64,000 nt of DNA from the NCBI GenBank assembly GCA_023150915.1, contig JAKLKA010000002.1:66338-130337 (forward strand), in the 5' to 3' direction. Position 1 is the first letter of the stretch. Every line of letters starts with the position of its first letter. The notes below the pieces were generated by a model. It ran no database searches. It was not told where the DNA came from and saw only the letters and a program-made list of their open reading frames with translations. This DNA comes from Polyangiaceae bacterium (lineage in GTDB: Bacteria; Myxococcota_A; Polyangia; Polyangiales; Polyangiaceae). Of this stretch, positions 41,377 through 50,524 are shown piece after piece. The position numbers and the translations under genes were made by a program.

Positions 41377-42531
41377 TCAGCGGCCCTTCTGCGCGGCCGC
41401 AGCGTCGCTGGCCGGGGCGGGCGCGCCCGGATCTTTCACCTCGACCTTGGGCCGGGTCTCGTCCTGCTTGATGCTGTAGCGCACCAGGGCGCGCACCGCC
41501 TTGTTCCGGTCGACGTTGCCCAGCACCATCTTCAGGTCTTCGTACACGCTGGGGTCGACCAGCAGCGCGCCCACCGTGCCCTTGCCGGCGCGCATGCCGG
41601 CCACGATCTGCCGCATGTCGCGGCTCATGGCGTTCAGGTTGCCCATCAGCTCTTGCGACTTGTCGTCACCGTAGATCAGGCTCTTCGCCGGCCCGTTGCC
41701 CTCGCGAATGCCCTTCAGCGCCAGCGCCAGCTCGTCGGCGGCGTTGCCGAACGAGGCCACGGTCTTGGTGGGCGCGTCGCCATAGACCATGTCGTGCGCG
41801 AAGCCCGGGCCGGTCTGCACGCGACTGACCACCGCGTTCACGCCCCGCAAGGTCTGGTTCAGCTCGGCGGTGGCGCGCTCCAGATTGGTCAGGGTGCGAG
41901 ACAAGCGCTCGGCCTCGCTCGGATCTTTGAGCAGCTTGCCGGCATAGCCCTGGCCGTCGTCCAGGCTCTTCAAAATGTTGTTCAACGACCGGACCGAGCC
42001 CTGCACGTCTTGCGTGAAGCGATCGTCTGCCATGGCCCCGGTGGTCTTCTCGAGGTTGCCCATGACGCTCTCGGCCTTGGCGCTGATGTTGGCGACCTGC
42101 CCCACCATGTCCGAGATGTCTTTGCCGGCCTTGGTCGGCACCACCCCGCCGGGTGGAATGCGCTCGGCGCCTGGCGTCCCGGCCTTCAGCGTGACCATCT
42201 TGTCGCCCAAGAGGCCCTTGTTGTCGATGAACACCACGCTGTCGCTGCGGATGCGGCGCGCCTCGTCACGGACCACGGTGAACGAGACGTAGAGCTTCAG
42301 GTCGTTCGGGTCCTCCGAATAGCGCACGCCGGTCACCGCGCCCACGTCGACGCCGCCCATGCGCACGGTCGAGCCGCGCTTCAGCCCCTGCACGTCGTCG
42401 AAGATGGCGCGATACGTCTCCTTGCGCTCGAAGGCCTGACGCTCGTCGCCGATCAGGAAGATCATCAGCCCGAAGACGATCATCCCGACCAGCACGAACA
42501 GCCCGACTTTGATCTCGCGCTTCAGGGCCAT
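41377..42531 (-). CDS. mlaD: MlaD/MCE-family lipid-transport protein
   Basis: This encodes 384 residues. One N-terminal transmembrane helix (about 7-27) is followed by an MCE/MlaD domain at about 38-125 (YRAIFDDVQGLKRGSTVRMGGVDVGAVTGV, DSVVFIDNKGLLGDKMVTLKAG). A long helical region (about 135-355) follows, with VRSLNNILKSLDDGQGYAGKLLKD and KGTVGALLVDPSVYEDLKMVL. MCE proteins form hexameric tunnels that move phospholipids between membranes. Long-tailed versions can span the periplasm, and this one is about twice the length of E. coli MlaD. It lies 76 bases downstream of the ATPase gene in the same direction. Confidence 0.88.
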   Translation of the reverse strand: MALKREIKVGLFVLVGMIVFGLMIFLIGDERQAFERKETYRAIFDDVQGLKRGSTVRMGGVDVGAVTGVRYSEDPNDLKLYVSFTVVRDEARRIRSDSVVFIDNKGLLGDKMVTLKAGTPGAERIPPGGVVPTKAGKDISDMVGQVANISAKAESVMGNLEKTTGAMADDRFTQDVQGSVRSLNNILKSLDDGQGYAGKLLKDPSEAERLSRTLTNLERATAELNQTLRGVNAVVSRVQTGPGFAHDMVYGDAPTKTVASFGNAADELALALKGIREGNGPAKSLIYGDDKSQELMGNLNAMSRDMRQIVAGMRAGKGTVGALLVDPSVYEDLKMVLGNVDRNKAVRALVRYSIKQDETRPKVEVKDPGAPAPASDAAAAQKGR

Positions 42532-42607
42532 GGACCGGTCGACGGAGTGTAGTCCCAGCCCGCGGGCTAGAAAAGGCGCGCCCTGGCCCGGCGGCCGGAG
42601 CGGGGTT

Positions 42608-43408
42608 TCAGCCCGAGCTGAGCAGCGCCTCGACCGACTCTTTCACCGGGGCGCGCCCCTCGATGAAGTCGTGCACCCGCGGGTCGGTCGACGCGCGGAA
42701 CTCGTCCACCGGGGCCTGGCAGATGATGGTGCCCGAGTGCACCATCGCCATCCGGTCGCTGATGGTGAACGCGCTCTTCATGTCGTGGGTGACCACCATG
42801 CTGGTGAAGTGCAGCTTCTCTTGCAGGCCCATGATCATGTGGTTGACCCGCGCGGTGTTGATCGGATCCAGACCGGTGGTCGGCTCGTCGTACAGCACCA
42901 CTTCTGGCTGGACCGCGATGGCCCGCGCCAGGCCCACGCGCTTGCGCATGCCGCCCGACAGGTCCGCGGGCCGCATCTCCTCGACGCCCGGCAGCCCCAC
43001 CAGCCCCAGGGCCCAGGCCACGCGGTCCTTGATCTCGGCCTTGCTCATCTTCTGGCGGAAGTGCTCTTCGAGCCCATAGGCCACGTTTTCGCCCACGTTC
43101 AGCGAGTCGAACAGCGCGCCGCTCTGGAACAGCATGGCGATGCGCTGCCGCACCCGCGACAGCTGGTCCTCGCTCATCGCGGTGATCTCGTGCCCGTCGA
43201 AGGCAATGCTCCCGCGATCCACGGCCAAGAGCCCGATCAGCATCTTGAGCATCACGCTCTTCCCCACGCCCGAGCCGCCCACGATGGTGATCACCTCGCC
43301 GCGGTACACGTCCAGATCGAGCCCCCGGTAGACCACCTTCGGGCCGAACGCCTTGCACACCCCGCGGAACGAGATGAGCGGCGCCTGTTCGCGGATCACG
43401 GGCTGCAC
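42608..43408 (-). CDS. mlaF: MlaF-like ABC transporter ATPase
   Basis: This encodes 266 residues. Walker A is GGSGVGKS, the Q-loop is MLFQSGALFDSLNVGENVAY, the signature is LSGGMRKRVGLARAI, Walker B is VVLYDEPTTGLDP and the switch His is VVTHDM. The sequence SGALFDSLTV-like and LSGGMRKRV strings are specific for the MlaF/Mkl group that drives MCE lipid transport. The permease (MlaE) that should sit between it and MlaD is not present here or anywhere in the window. The gene heads a four-gene minus-strand series. The 205 bases upstream hold no gene. Confidence 0.9.
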   Translation of the reverse strand: MQPVIREQAPLISFRGVCKAFGPKVVYRGLDLDVYRGEVITIVGGSGVGKSVMLKMLIGLLAVDRGSIAFDGHEITAMSEDQLSRVRQRIAMLFQSGALFDSLNVGENVAYGLEEHFRQKMSKAEIKDRVAWALGLVGLPGVEEMRPADLSGGMRKRVGLARAIAVQPEVVLYDEPTTGLDPINTARVNHMIMGLQEKLHFTSMVVTHDMKSAFTISDRMAMVHSGTIICQAPVDEFRASTDPRVHDFIEGRAPVKESVEALLSSG

Positions 43409-43613
43409 GCGCCGGTCAGGGTAGCTCCGCGTGACCCGATTTGGGACACCGCCTGCCGCCCCCAGCGGAAAGCAGCGTCAGCCCGTTGACGACAAATGTG
43501 ACCATGCCCAGCCGCCTGCAAAACTCGCGCGGGCCAGGGTCCCATTTTCTACCGGTTGGCGATTGAACCCTGGCCCAAAGCCGTGTATCCCCGCCAGCTC
43601 GGGAGGTTTCTCA

Positions 43614-46600
43614 ATGAAACTCAGACTAATAAAGACAGACGGGCTTAGGAAGCTCGCCGTCCTTTCCCTCACGGCCACCCTTGGCGTGAGCGGCTTGGTC
43701 GGCTGCGGTGGGGACGACGAGGGGAGCGGGGGATCCGGCGGCGGCAAGGGCGGCTCCGGGGGCAGCACGGGCGGCACCGGCGGTGGCGGCACCGGCGGCG
43801 GCGGCACCGGCGGCACCGGCGGCGGCGGCACCGGCGGCCAGGGCGGCATTGCTGGCAGCGGCGGCGGCGGCACCGGCGGTATCGGCGGTGGCGGCACCGG
43901 TGGCGGCGGCACCGGCGGCACCGGCGGCACGGTCAGCAACCCGTGCGCGACCCCCACGTTCGCGCCCCCGGCGGGCACGTACACCACCGCGCAGAGCGTC
44001 GTCATCTCGACGACCACCGCGGGCGCCACGATCTACTACACGACGGACGGGACCAACCCGAACAAGAACAGCGTCGTGTACAGCGCGCCGATCGCCGTCG
44101 GCGCCGACATGACCATCCGCGCGATGTGTGAGGCCCCCGGCTTCACCGACTCGACGGTGGGCGTGGCGATCTACGACATCAACATCGATCCGGGCAGCGT
44201 GGTCCCGCCGAACCCGAACCCGGCGGCTGGTACGCAGGAGAACGACTATCTCCTGTCGTTGACCACCACCACCCCGGCGGCCACCATCTGCTTCACCCTC
44301 GATGGCTCGACCCCGGTCTGCACCAACGGCGTGTGTCAGGGCACGGCTCAGACCTACAACGCCCAGACGCAGGTTCCGATCAACGGGCAGATCACCAACC
44401 CCAGCACGGGTGAAGTGACCGTCAACGCCATCGCCTGCAAGGCGGGGATGAAAGACGGCTCGATGCCCGCGCAGAAGTACACCCTGCAAGTTGCCACGCC
44501 CGCGCTCAATGGCCCGGCGCCAGGCACCTGGGGCTACGACCCGACCAACAAGACGCTCATGCCATTGCTCTCGTCGGCGACGACGGGTGCGGTCACCGCG
44601 CGATACACGGCTCCGCCGAGCTCGGCTCCGTCGTGCACCAGCGGTATCTTGGTCAACGGTGGCGCCAACCTGCCCACCAACTGGACCATCAATTCCGAGC
44701 AGGGCAACAAGAGCTGGAGCTTCGCGGCTTGCAAGGCCGGCTACAAGGGCTCGGCGGTCTACCCGGCGGACTACAAGTTCCAGCTGCAGACCCCGACCAT
44801 CACGCCCGACGGCGGCACGTACTACGCTGACCAGTCTGCGGCCATCGACAAGCGCAACGCTGGCGCCGCCGGCACCACCTGGACCTGCACCACCAGCGAC
44901 GGTTCGACGCCGGCTTGCGGCACCACTGCCAGCAGCTGCGCTACCGGCAGCACCGCTTCGTCGATCAACGTCAACAAGACCAGCACGGTGCTGAAGAGCA
45001 TCGCCTGCAACCTGGCGTTCCTCCCGTCCGAGGTCGAGACCAGCGATCCGTTCTTGATGAAGCTTCGGCCCGTCAAGTTCACGCCGGCCACCGGCACTCC
45101 GGTGAACTCGGGCACGGGAAACCTGGCCGTGACCATCTCGCAAGACGGCTCGGGCAAGTCCTACAGCCACATCTGCTACTCGACCACCGCCGCGGTTCCG
45201 ACCTGCGCCTGCACGGGCACCGGGCTGACCAAGGTGAGCGGCAACAGCGCCAACGTGCCGGCTTCGGCTGTCACGGCGAACACCACGGTGTCGGCGATTG
45301 CTTGCGACGACGGCACGGGCGGCTCGAACTTCGAGTCGGCCTCCGGCAGCGCGAACTACCCGTCCGCTTCGACCATGGCCCAGCCGACCATCACGCCGGC
45401 CGCCGGGACCTACAACAACCACCTCAACGTGACGTTCACCAACAACGACACGTCCAAGGCCGCGAAGATTTGCTACACCCTCGACGGTAGCGATCCTTCG
45501 GTCACTGCAGCGACCTGCGCGGCGAGCTCTGGCTCGACCACCTGCGTCCCGGCAGGCACGGTGGGCGCGAACGGTGGCACCACCACCATCAACAACCTGG
45601 TCCAGAAGACCAACGTCACGGTCAAGGCCAAGGCCTGCGACCCGACTCAGGTCAAGAGCGTGTCCTCAGCGGCGTCGAACGCCTATGTGCTCAAGGTCGC
45701 GGTTCCGACCCTGACCACCGGCTCGCCCGCTCCGGGCGCGGTGCCAATCGGCTCGACCATCGCGTGGCAGTCGGCCACCACGGGCGCCAACTTCTACTTC
45801 ACGACGGACGGCACCACGCCGACCTGCGTGGGTGGCGGTACCACGCTCCCCGGTAGCAGCTTCCACATGGTCAACCCGGCCTCGACCACCATCAAGGCCA
45901 TCGGCTGCTCCGCCGAAATGACGGAGTCGGACGTCGCCACTTGGACGTACTCGTACTTCATGCAGGCCCCGAAGATTCTTCCGGCGGGCGGCACGTACAA
46001 CGACTACATCCAAGGCACGGTCACCAACGCGCCGACCAGCACGATCGAGAGCGCGGATCACCCGTACCACTCCACGTATTCGAACTTCTTCTGCTACACG
46101 TTCGACGGCAGCACGCCCACGTGCACCCCGTCGGGCTGCGGATTCGGTTCGAGCACGATTAGCTGCGGCGGTGGCGGTTGCACCACGTTCATCCCCGTCT
46201 CGGCCACGCTGAAGGTGGTCGCGTGCAGCAACAACGGCTTGCCGGCTTCGGCCGCGTCCAGCGAGACGTACCAGCTCCAGGTTGGGCCGATCGCGCTCTC
46301 GCCGAGCCCGGCAGCAACGTACTCGTCGCCGCAGGCCGTCACCGCAACGGTGAACCCCGCGCCGACCATCGCGGCTGGCTACACCCTGTGTCACAAGGAA
46401 GGTGCAACCAGCATCCCGCCCCAGCCGAACTTCTGCGGCAAGACGGCCCTGGAAACCTACCTCGGGACGGGCTGGAGCTGCACCGACTACACGACCGGCG
46501 GCGCCAAGCCCATTGCCAACCTGAACGTGACGACCGCGACCTCCGTCGTGGCGTGCAAGGCGGGCATGGTTTGGTCCACGGTCCAGGGTACGTACTCGTT

Positions 46601-47171
46601 CAACCCCTACGCCCACACCATCACCCTCGACGGCGCCAACGACTTCAGCGCTGCGAACGATGCCCTCGACACCGGCGCCGGCGACGTCGCCTACATGTCG
46701 TGGGACGCGACCAACCTCTACATCGGCTACAAGGGCTTCACGCCCCTGAACGGTGAGACGGTCAGCGTGTACTTCGGCAACGGCGTGGCCGGAACGACCA
46801 CCCCCGACGGCGCGGGCCACCCCACGCTGCCGAAGAACCTGCTCTATCGCCTGGTGTGGAAGAACGACACGCTGTCGGCCAAGCTCCGCCAGTGGACTCC
46901 GGGCGCGCCCGGGTCCTGGGGCGACACGGCCATCACGGTTGACCTCGGGTACACCGGCGGCGTGAGCAACGATTACGTCGAGTTCCGGATCGCGCGCGCC
47001 GCGGTCGGCAGCCCGACCATCGTTCACATGGCCGGTGGCTTGGTCAACGCAGCGGGTACGACCTACCTGTCGGTGTTCCCGAACCCGCCGAACACCAACG
47101 CAAGCTGGACTCAGACTTACATGTTCGAGCTCCTTGGCGCGGCAACGCCCAAGGCCTCGGCAAAGAACTGA
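43614..47171 (+). CDS. Giant lipoprotein with chitobiase C-terminal-type repeats
   Basis: This encodes 1185 residues from an ATG with a GGGAGG site. The lipobox is LVGC (Cys30), then a long Gly/Thr linker (about 36-104). About nine repeats of roughly 95 residues follow, each with a PAAGTY opening and a TIYYTTDGTNP-type hairpin (also TICFTLDGSTP, KICYTLDGSDP, NFYFTTDGTTP). These match the chitobiase/hexosaminidase C-terminal (CHB_HEX_C) fold. The last 180 residues (from ITLDGANDFSAANDAL) look like a CBM9/DOMON-type beta-sandwich (YMSWDATNLYIGYKG). No catalytic domain is present, so it is probably a surface adhesin or glycan-binding protein. A strong terminator follows. Confidence 0.8.
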   Translation: MKLRLIKTDGLRKLAVLSLTATLGVSGLVGCGGDDEGSGGSGGGKGGSGGSTGGTGGGGTGGGGTGGTGGGGTGGQGGIAGSGGGGTGGIGGGGTGGGGTGGTGGTVSNPCATPTFAPPAGTYTTAQSVVISTTTAGATIYYTTDGTNPNKNSVVYSAPIAVGADMTIRAMCEAPGFTDSTVGVAIYDINIDPGSVVPPNPNPAAGTQENDYLLSLTTTTPAATICFTLDGSTPVCTNGVCQGTAQTYNAQTQVPINGQITNPSTGEVTVNAIACKAGMKDGSMPAQKYTLQVATPALNGPAPGTWGYDPTNKTLMPLLSSATTGAVTARYTAPPSSAPSCTSGILVNGGANLPTNWTINSEQGNKSWSFAACKAGYKGSAVYPADYKFQLQTPTITPDGGTYYADQSAAIDKRNAGAAGTTWTCTTSDGSTPACGTTASSCATGSTASSINVNKTSTVLKSIACNLAFLPSEVETSDPFLMKLRPVKFTPATGTPVNSGTGNLAVTISQDGSGKSYSHICYSTTAAVPTCACTGTGLTKVSGNSANVPASAVTANTTVSAIACDDGTGGSNFESASGSANYPSASTMAQPTITPAAGTYNNHLNVTFTNNDTSKAAKICYTLDGSDPSVTAATCAASSGSTTCVPAGTVGANGGTTTINNLVQKTNVTVKAKACDPTQVKSVSSAASNAYVLKVAVPTLTTGSPAPGAVPIGSTIAWQSATTGANFYFTTDGTTPTCVGGGTTLPGSSFHMVNPASTTIKAIGCSAEMTESDVATWTYSYFMQAPKILPAGGTYNDYIQGTVTNAPTSTIESADHPYHSTYSNFFCYTFDGSTPTCTPSGCGFGSSTISCGGGGCTTFIPVSATLKVVACSNNGLPASAASSETYQLQVGPIALSPSPAATYSSPQAVTATVNPAPTIAAGYTLCHKEGATSIPPQPNFCGKTALETYLGTGWSCTDYTTGGAKPIANLNVTTATSVVACKAGMVWSTVQGTYSFNPYAHTITLDGANDFSAANDALDTGAGDVAYMSWDATNLYIGYKGFTPLNGETVSVYFGNGVAGTTTPDGAGHPTLPKNLLYRLVWKNDTLSAKLRQWTPGAPGSWGDTAITVDLGYTGGVSNDYVEFRIARAAVGSPTIVHMAGGLVNAAGTTYLSVFPNPPNTNASWTQTYMFELLGAATPKASAKN

Positions 47172-47192
47172 GCTAGCTGAGTAGGTAGCCCT

Positions 47193-47241
47193 GTCCGGGG
47201 AGCCGGGTTCCGAAAGGGACCTTGCTCCCCGCGACTTTTTT
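47193..47241 (+). terminator. Rho-independent terminator with nested GAAA hairpin
   Basis: Outer arms CCGGGGAGC (47195-47203) and GCTCCCCG (47224-47231) enclose an inner hairpin GGTTCC-GAAA-GGGACC, whose loop is a GNRA-type GAAA. Six Ts follow at 47236-47241. It begins 22 bases after the stop of the giant lipoprotein gene. Confidence 0.85.
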
Positions 47242-47277
47242 GTGCGATCGCAGATCGGGCTGGCCGCGAGAAAACCA

Positions 47278-47306
47278 CGCAACTCACCGCTGCCTCGGGC
47301 CGAAGA
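47278..47306 (+). promoter_or_regulatory. ECF-type promoter candidate (CGCAACTC-N15-CGAAGA)
   Basis: CGCAACTC starts at 47278 and CGAAGA at 47301. Around them, the leader shares GGCCGAAGAGGG at the same distance with the region before 56393. An A-rich patch lies just upstream in both. The hairpin CGGGCC/GGCCCG follows, then GGAGG and the ATG at 47326. Spacing equals that of the elements at 56344 and 28005. Confidence 0.5.
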
Positions 47307-47325
47307 GGGGCCCGGAGGTAGAAAC

Positions 47326-48006
47326 ATGGGTTGCAGTGGTGTCAGTCGGAGTGACCGGGCCTTCGTCGAGTCCGCGGTCGAGTCGGGCGTGGCTCAGAAG
47401 TGCGAAAACCCCAAAGGGAAGACCGCGGAGCAGACCAAGAAGGCCCAGAAGGCGAACTTCATCGCGATCGGTGCCGCCAAGACGGGCGCCGAGACCGGTG
47501 CCAAAGCGCTTGCCATGGCCACCCACGGTGCCGCGGGGGTCGCCGCCGGTACCGCATCCGTGGTGATCAGCAGCGGCATGCACGTGCTCGCGCTGTACAA
47601 GGCGGTGGCGGAAGGCGCCGAGATCCGCGACGCGCATCAGCGCGATGCCATCAACCTGGCGTTCGTCTGGACCGCATCGGCGGCGCTGCCCAAGGACTAC
47701 GTCGCCCGTCAGGGCTACGAGCTTCGAGCGGTCGGCGGTGAACACGGCGGCGCGTCGAAGATCCTGACGCCGCTGATGAAGGACGACTCGCGCTGGCAGG
47801 CGCTGAAGTCCCAGGCCGAGTCGCACGTCCGTCTGGCGCGGAATCTCGCTGAGAAATACGGTGTGGATTCCCCCGACGCGCTGTCCAGCCGCCTGAGCAA
47901 AGACCCGCGGTTCGCCAAGGCCTATCAGAGCAGCATGGCGTTCCGCCACGGCGTCGACAGCGTCGTCTTCGAAGCACAGCAGCGCAAGATCGCGCGCGGG
48001 AACTGA
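47326..48006 (+). CDS. Helical protein with glycine-zipper segment (partner of PH-like protein)
   Basis: This encodes 226 residues from the ATG at 47326, which has a GGAGG site 7 bases upstream; an earlier in-frame ATG lacks one. There is no signal peptide. Residues about 47-95 are hydrophobic and Gly/Ala-rich (IAIGAAKTGAETGAKAL, HGAAGVAAGTASVVISSGMHVL), as in membrane-inserting zippers. The rest is charged helix. I recognise no family. The gene is followed after 5 bases by a two-helix membrane protein with a PH-like domain, repeating the layout at 26187-27969. Confidence 0.55.
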   Translation: MGCSGVSRSDRAFVESAVESGVAQKCENPKGKTAEQTKKAQKANFIAIGAAKTGAETGAKALAMATHGAAGVAAGTASVVISSGMHVLALYKAVAEGAEIRDAHQRDAINLAFVWTASAALPKDYVARQGYELRAVGGEHGGASKILTPLMKDDSRWQALKSQAESHVRLARNLAEKYGVDSPDALSSRLSKDPRFAKAYQSSMAFRHGVDSVVFEAQQRKIARGN

Positions 48007-48011
48007 GGGGG

Positions 48012-48659
48012 ATGACCATGACCGTGCTTCGGCCCCCCCAGTTTCGTTACGTCTCCCGCGCACGCCGAGCGGCAGCGGCCAGCTTCGGACTGATCGTGCT
48101 CGCGTTTGCTCTCATCAGCCTCGGACCCGCCATCTTTCGGGTGTCGTTCGGGTGGCAGTGGGGGCTCGCGGGCCTCGCCCTGGCGGCCGTTGGCTGGCTC
48201 GTCGCCACGCCCGTGCTCGCTCTTGCCCGGCGCGTTCGCGAGCTGCGCACGACCGGCGAGGCGCCCGAGCAACCGAGTGGGGCGTTCGACGCGGTCGTCC
48301 TCGTGGGCATCCCGTCGCGCTTCGCGCTGGTGCGAGCGCTCAGCCGCCTGCCGCTGATCCGCCAGCTGATGGCGCCGCGCCTGGGCTTCGAGCGCGACGC
48401 GCTCGTGGTCCGCTGGCGGCTCGGAATCCGCCGCTGGCCCTGGCGCCAGGTGATCGGCGCCGAGTGGCGCCCCGACGCAGTCGTCGTGACGCTCGAGGGC
48501 GGCCAGAACGTGCAGCTCGACACCTGCTCGCTGCCCGGCGGCTGGGGTCCTGACGACGACCTGGTCGCGCACGCCATGGTCGCCAGCGGGTTTGCGGGCT
48601 GCGCCCACAACGAGCGCGTCGCGAACGCCATCCTGCAGCGGCGCGCGGCGGCGCGGTGA
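48012..48659 (+). CDS. Two-helix membrane protein with PH-like domain
   Basis: This encodes 215 residues. Two transmembrane helices lie at about 23-43 and 50-72. A beta-rich region follows at about 115-180 (LGFERDALVVRWRLGIRRWPWRQVIGAEW, AVVVTLEGGQNVQLDTC), similar in pattern to the PH-like part of the protein at 26187. The C-terminus is helical. It is co-transcribed with the upstream helical protein gene. The stop codon directly abuts the stop of the convergent recJ gene (48659/48660). The function is unknown. Confidence 0.55.
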   Translation: MTMTVLRPPQFRYVSRARRAAAASFGLIVLAFALISLGPAIFRVSFGWQWGLAGLALAAVGWLVATPVLALARRVRELRTTGEAPEQPSGAFDAVVLVGIPSRFALVRALSRLPLIRQLMAPRLGFERDALVVRWRLGIRRWPWRQVIGAEWRPDAVVVTLEGGQNVQLDTCSLPGGWGPDDDLVAHAMVASGFAGCAHNERVANAILQRRAAAR

Positions 48660-50351
48660 TCAGCCGGCGATCACGTCTTCGACGCGCATCTCGACTGCGT
48701 CCCCGCCCCGCCAGGCGTCGCGCCGCAGCCGGCCAAGCACCACCACCTGGCCGCTGAGCGAGGCCGCCTTCGACCCCATGCTCACGCCGAAGCCGCTCAT
48801 GCGTTGGGCGCCGGGCAGCTCGAGCTCGAGCTTCAGGTGACCGCCCTTCACCTCGCGGGCCGCGACCAGCTCAGCGCGCAGCGCCACCCGCGGCGCGGGG
48901 TTGCCCTGCCCGCACGGCTCGAGTCGCGCCACGTCTGCCAGCACCCGCGCCGGCGTGTCGCTCGAGTGAAGCCAGACCGTGTCGGCGTGCTCGTCGCCGG
49001 CGTCCAGAGCAGGTGCGCTCTCGATGGCGCGCTCGAAGGCGTCGCGCAGGTCGCCCAGGCGATCGAGGCGGACCTCGACCCCGGCAGCCGCCTGATGACC
49101 GCCGAAGCGATCGAGCACCTCGCCGACCTGAGTCAGTGCGTCGTGCAGGCGCGCTCCCTTCGGGCCGCGCACCGAGCCGCGGCCGTGCCCGCCGGGCTCG
49201 AAGCCGATGGCGATCACTGGCTTGCCGTAACGCGAGACCAGACGCCCGGCCACGATGCCGACGATGCCGTGGCTCCACCCCTCGCGCCCGACCACGATCG
49301 CAGGGCGTTGGTGATAGCCAGCCTCTTCGATCTCGCGCACGGCCTCGGCGATCATCTTTTCTTGGATGGTGCGGCGCTCGGCCTGCAGGCGCTCGATCTC
49401 GGCACCCAGCGCCCGGGCGTCCTCGTGGCTCTTGGCCAACAGCAGGTCCAGCGCCAGATCGGGCCGCCCGAGCCGACCGGGCGCGTTGATGCGGGGCGCC
49501 AGACGAAACGCCACGTCTTCCCCCGAGAGGGCCTGGGTGGCGTCCACCCGGGCGAGCTCGAGCAGGGCCCGTACGCCGGGACGGCGGCCCTCGGCCAGTG
49601 TGCGCAGACCGGCGCGAACCAATGCGCGGTTGTCGCCGTCGAGCGGGGCAACGTCGGCGATGGTCCCGATGGCGACCAGATCGAGCCAGCTGCGCAGATC
49701 CAGCGCCTGGCCCAGGCGCGCGCGCACTGCTGCGCCCACGCTCAGCACCAGCCCGCACGACGCCAGGCCCTTGTAGGGGAAGGCGCATTCGGGGCGGTGC
49801 GGGTTCAGGAACGCAACCGCGGGCAGTGGCTCGCTCGGGACCAGGTGATGATCGATCACGATCACGTCGATGCCCCGGGCCCGCACATCGGACAGCGTGG
49901 CGTGATCGGACGAGCCGCAGTCGCAGGTCACCAGCAGCTTGGCGCCCGTGGCCACGATGCGCTCCACGGCGGCCGCCGAGACGCCATAGCCGCCGTCGAA
50001 GCGGCTGGCCAAGAGGGGCAGGGGCCGGCCGCCCAGGGCCTCGAGGATGCCCGTCAAGATGGCGGCCGAGGTGATGCCGTCGCAGTCGTAGTCACCGAAG
50101 ATCGCGATGGGCTCGTGCCGTCGGATCGCGAAGGCGATGCGCTCGGCCGCCGCGTCGCGGTCGGCCATGCCGTCCGGCGGCGTCAGGTGCGACAGCTTCG
50201 GATCCATGAACCGAGCCAGGGCCTCTGGCTCGATCAGCCCGCGGCGCGCCAGCAAGTCGGCGACGGTGACGGTGATGCCGGCGGCGCGCGCCAGGGCGTG
50301 GGCCTCGGGCGACGCATCACCCGGAAGGCTCGCACGCGCGGGGCTCGTCAT
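48660..50351 (-). CDS. recJ: Single-stranded-DNA-specific exonuclease RecJ
   Basis: This encodes 563 residues from the ATG at 50351. The DHH domain has IAIFGDYDCDGITSAAIL (metal Asp cluster), VTCDCGSSD and VIVIDHHLVP. The DHHA1 domain contains GIVAGRLVSRYGKPVIAIG and a glycine-rich GRGSVRG. An OB-like C-terminal domain ends the protein. RecJ degrades single-stranded DNA 5' to 3' in recombination and mismatch repair. All catalytic motifs are present and the length is normal. It is a single gene, divergent from the lipoprotein operon at 50525. Confidence 0.95.
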   Translation of the reverse strand: MTSPARASLPGDASPEAHALARAAGITVTVADLLARRGLIEPEALARFMDPKLSHLTPPDGMADRDAAAERIAFAIRRHEPIAIFGDYDCDGITSAAILTGILEALGGRPLPLLASRFDGGYGVSAAAVERIVATGAKLLVTCDCGSSDHATLSDVRARGIDVIVIDHHLVPSEPLPAVAFLNPHRPECAFPYKGLASCGLVLSVGAAVRARLGQALDLRSWLDLVAIGTIADVAPLDGDNRALVRAGLRTLAEGRRPGVRALLELARVDATQALSGEDVAFRLAPRINAPGRLGRPDLALDLLLAKSHEDARALGAEIERLQAERRTIQEKMIAEAVREIEEAGYHQRPAIVVGREGWSHGIVGIVAGRLVSRYGKPVIAIGFEPGGHGRGSVRGPKGARLHDALTQVGEVLDRFGGHQAAAGVEVRLDRLGDLRDAFERAIESAPALDAGDEHADTVWLHSSDTPARVLADVARLEPCGQGNPAPRVALRAELVAAREVKGGHLKLELELPGAQRMSGFGVSMGSKAASLSGQVVVLGRLRRDAWRGGDAVEMRVEDVIAG

Positions 50352-50524
50352 GGGTAGTGGGCTATGGAACACACCGATCTGCGAGCGTCAACGAAGCTGG
50401 CGCACGGCGCGCAAAACTGGCCGCGACAGCGCTGTCATGGCGCACGGCTCGCGCCGACGCCGATAAGGCGCGAATATTCACGGCCCTGATTGCTGGCGCG
50501 TGGATTGCAGAGGCTCGCGTCACC

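Noticed and set aside
43724-43940. Dense GGC/ACC repeats resembling a CRISPR-like or microsatellite array
   Set aside because: They encode the Gly/Thr linker of the lipoprotein at 43614 in one frame; there are no spacers and no nearby cas genes.
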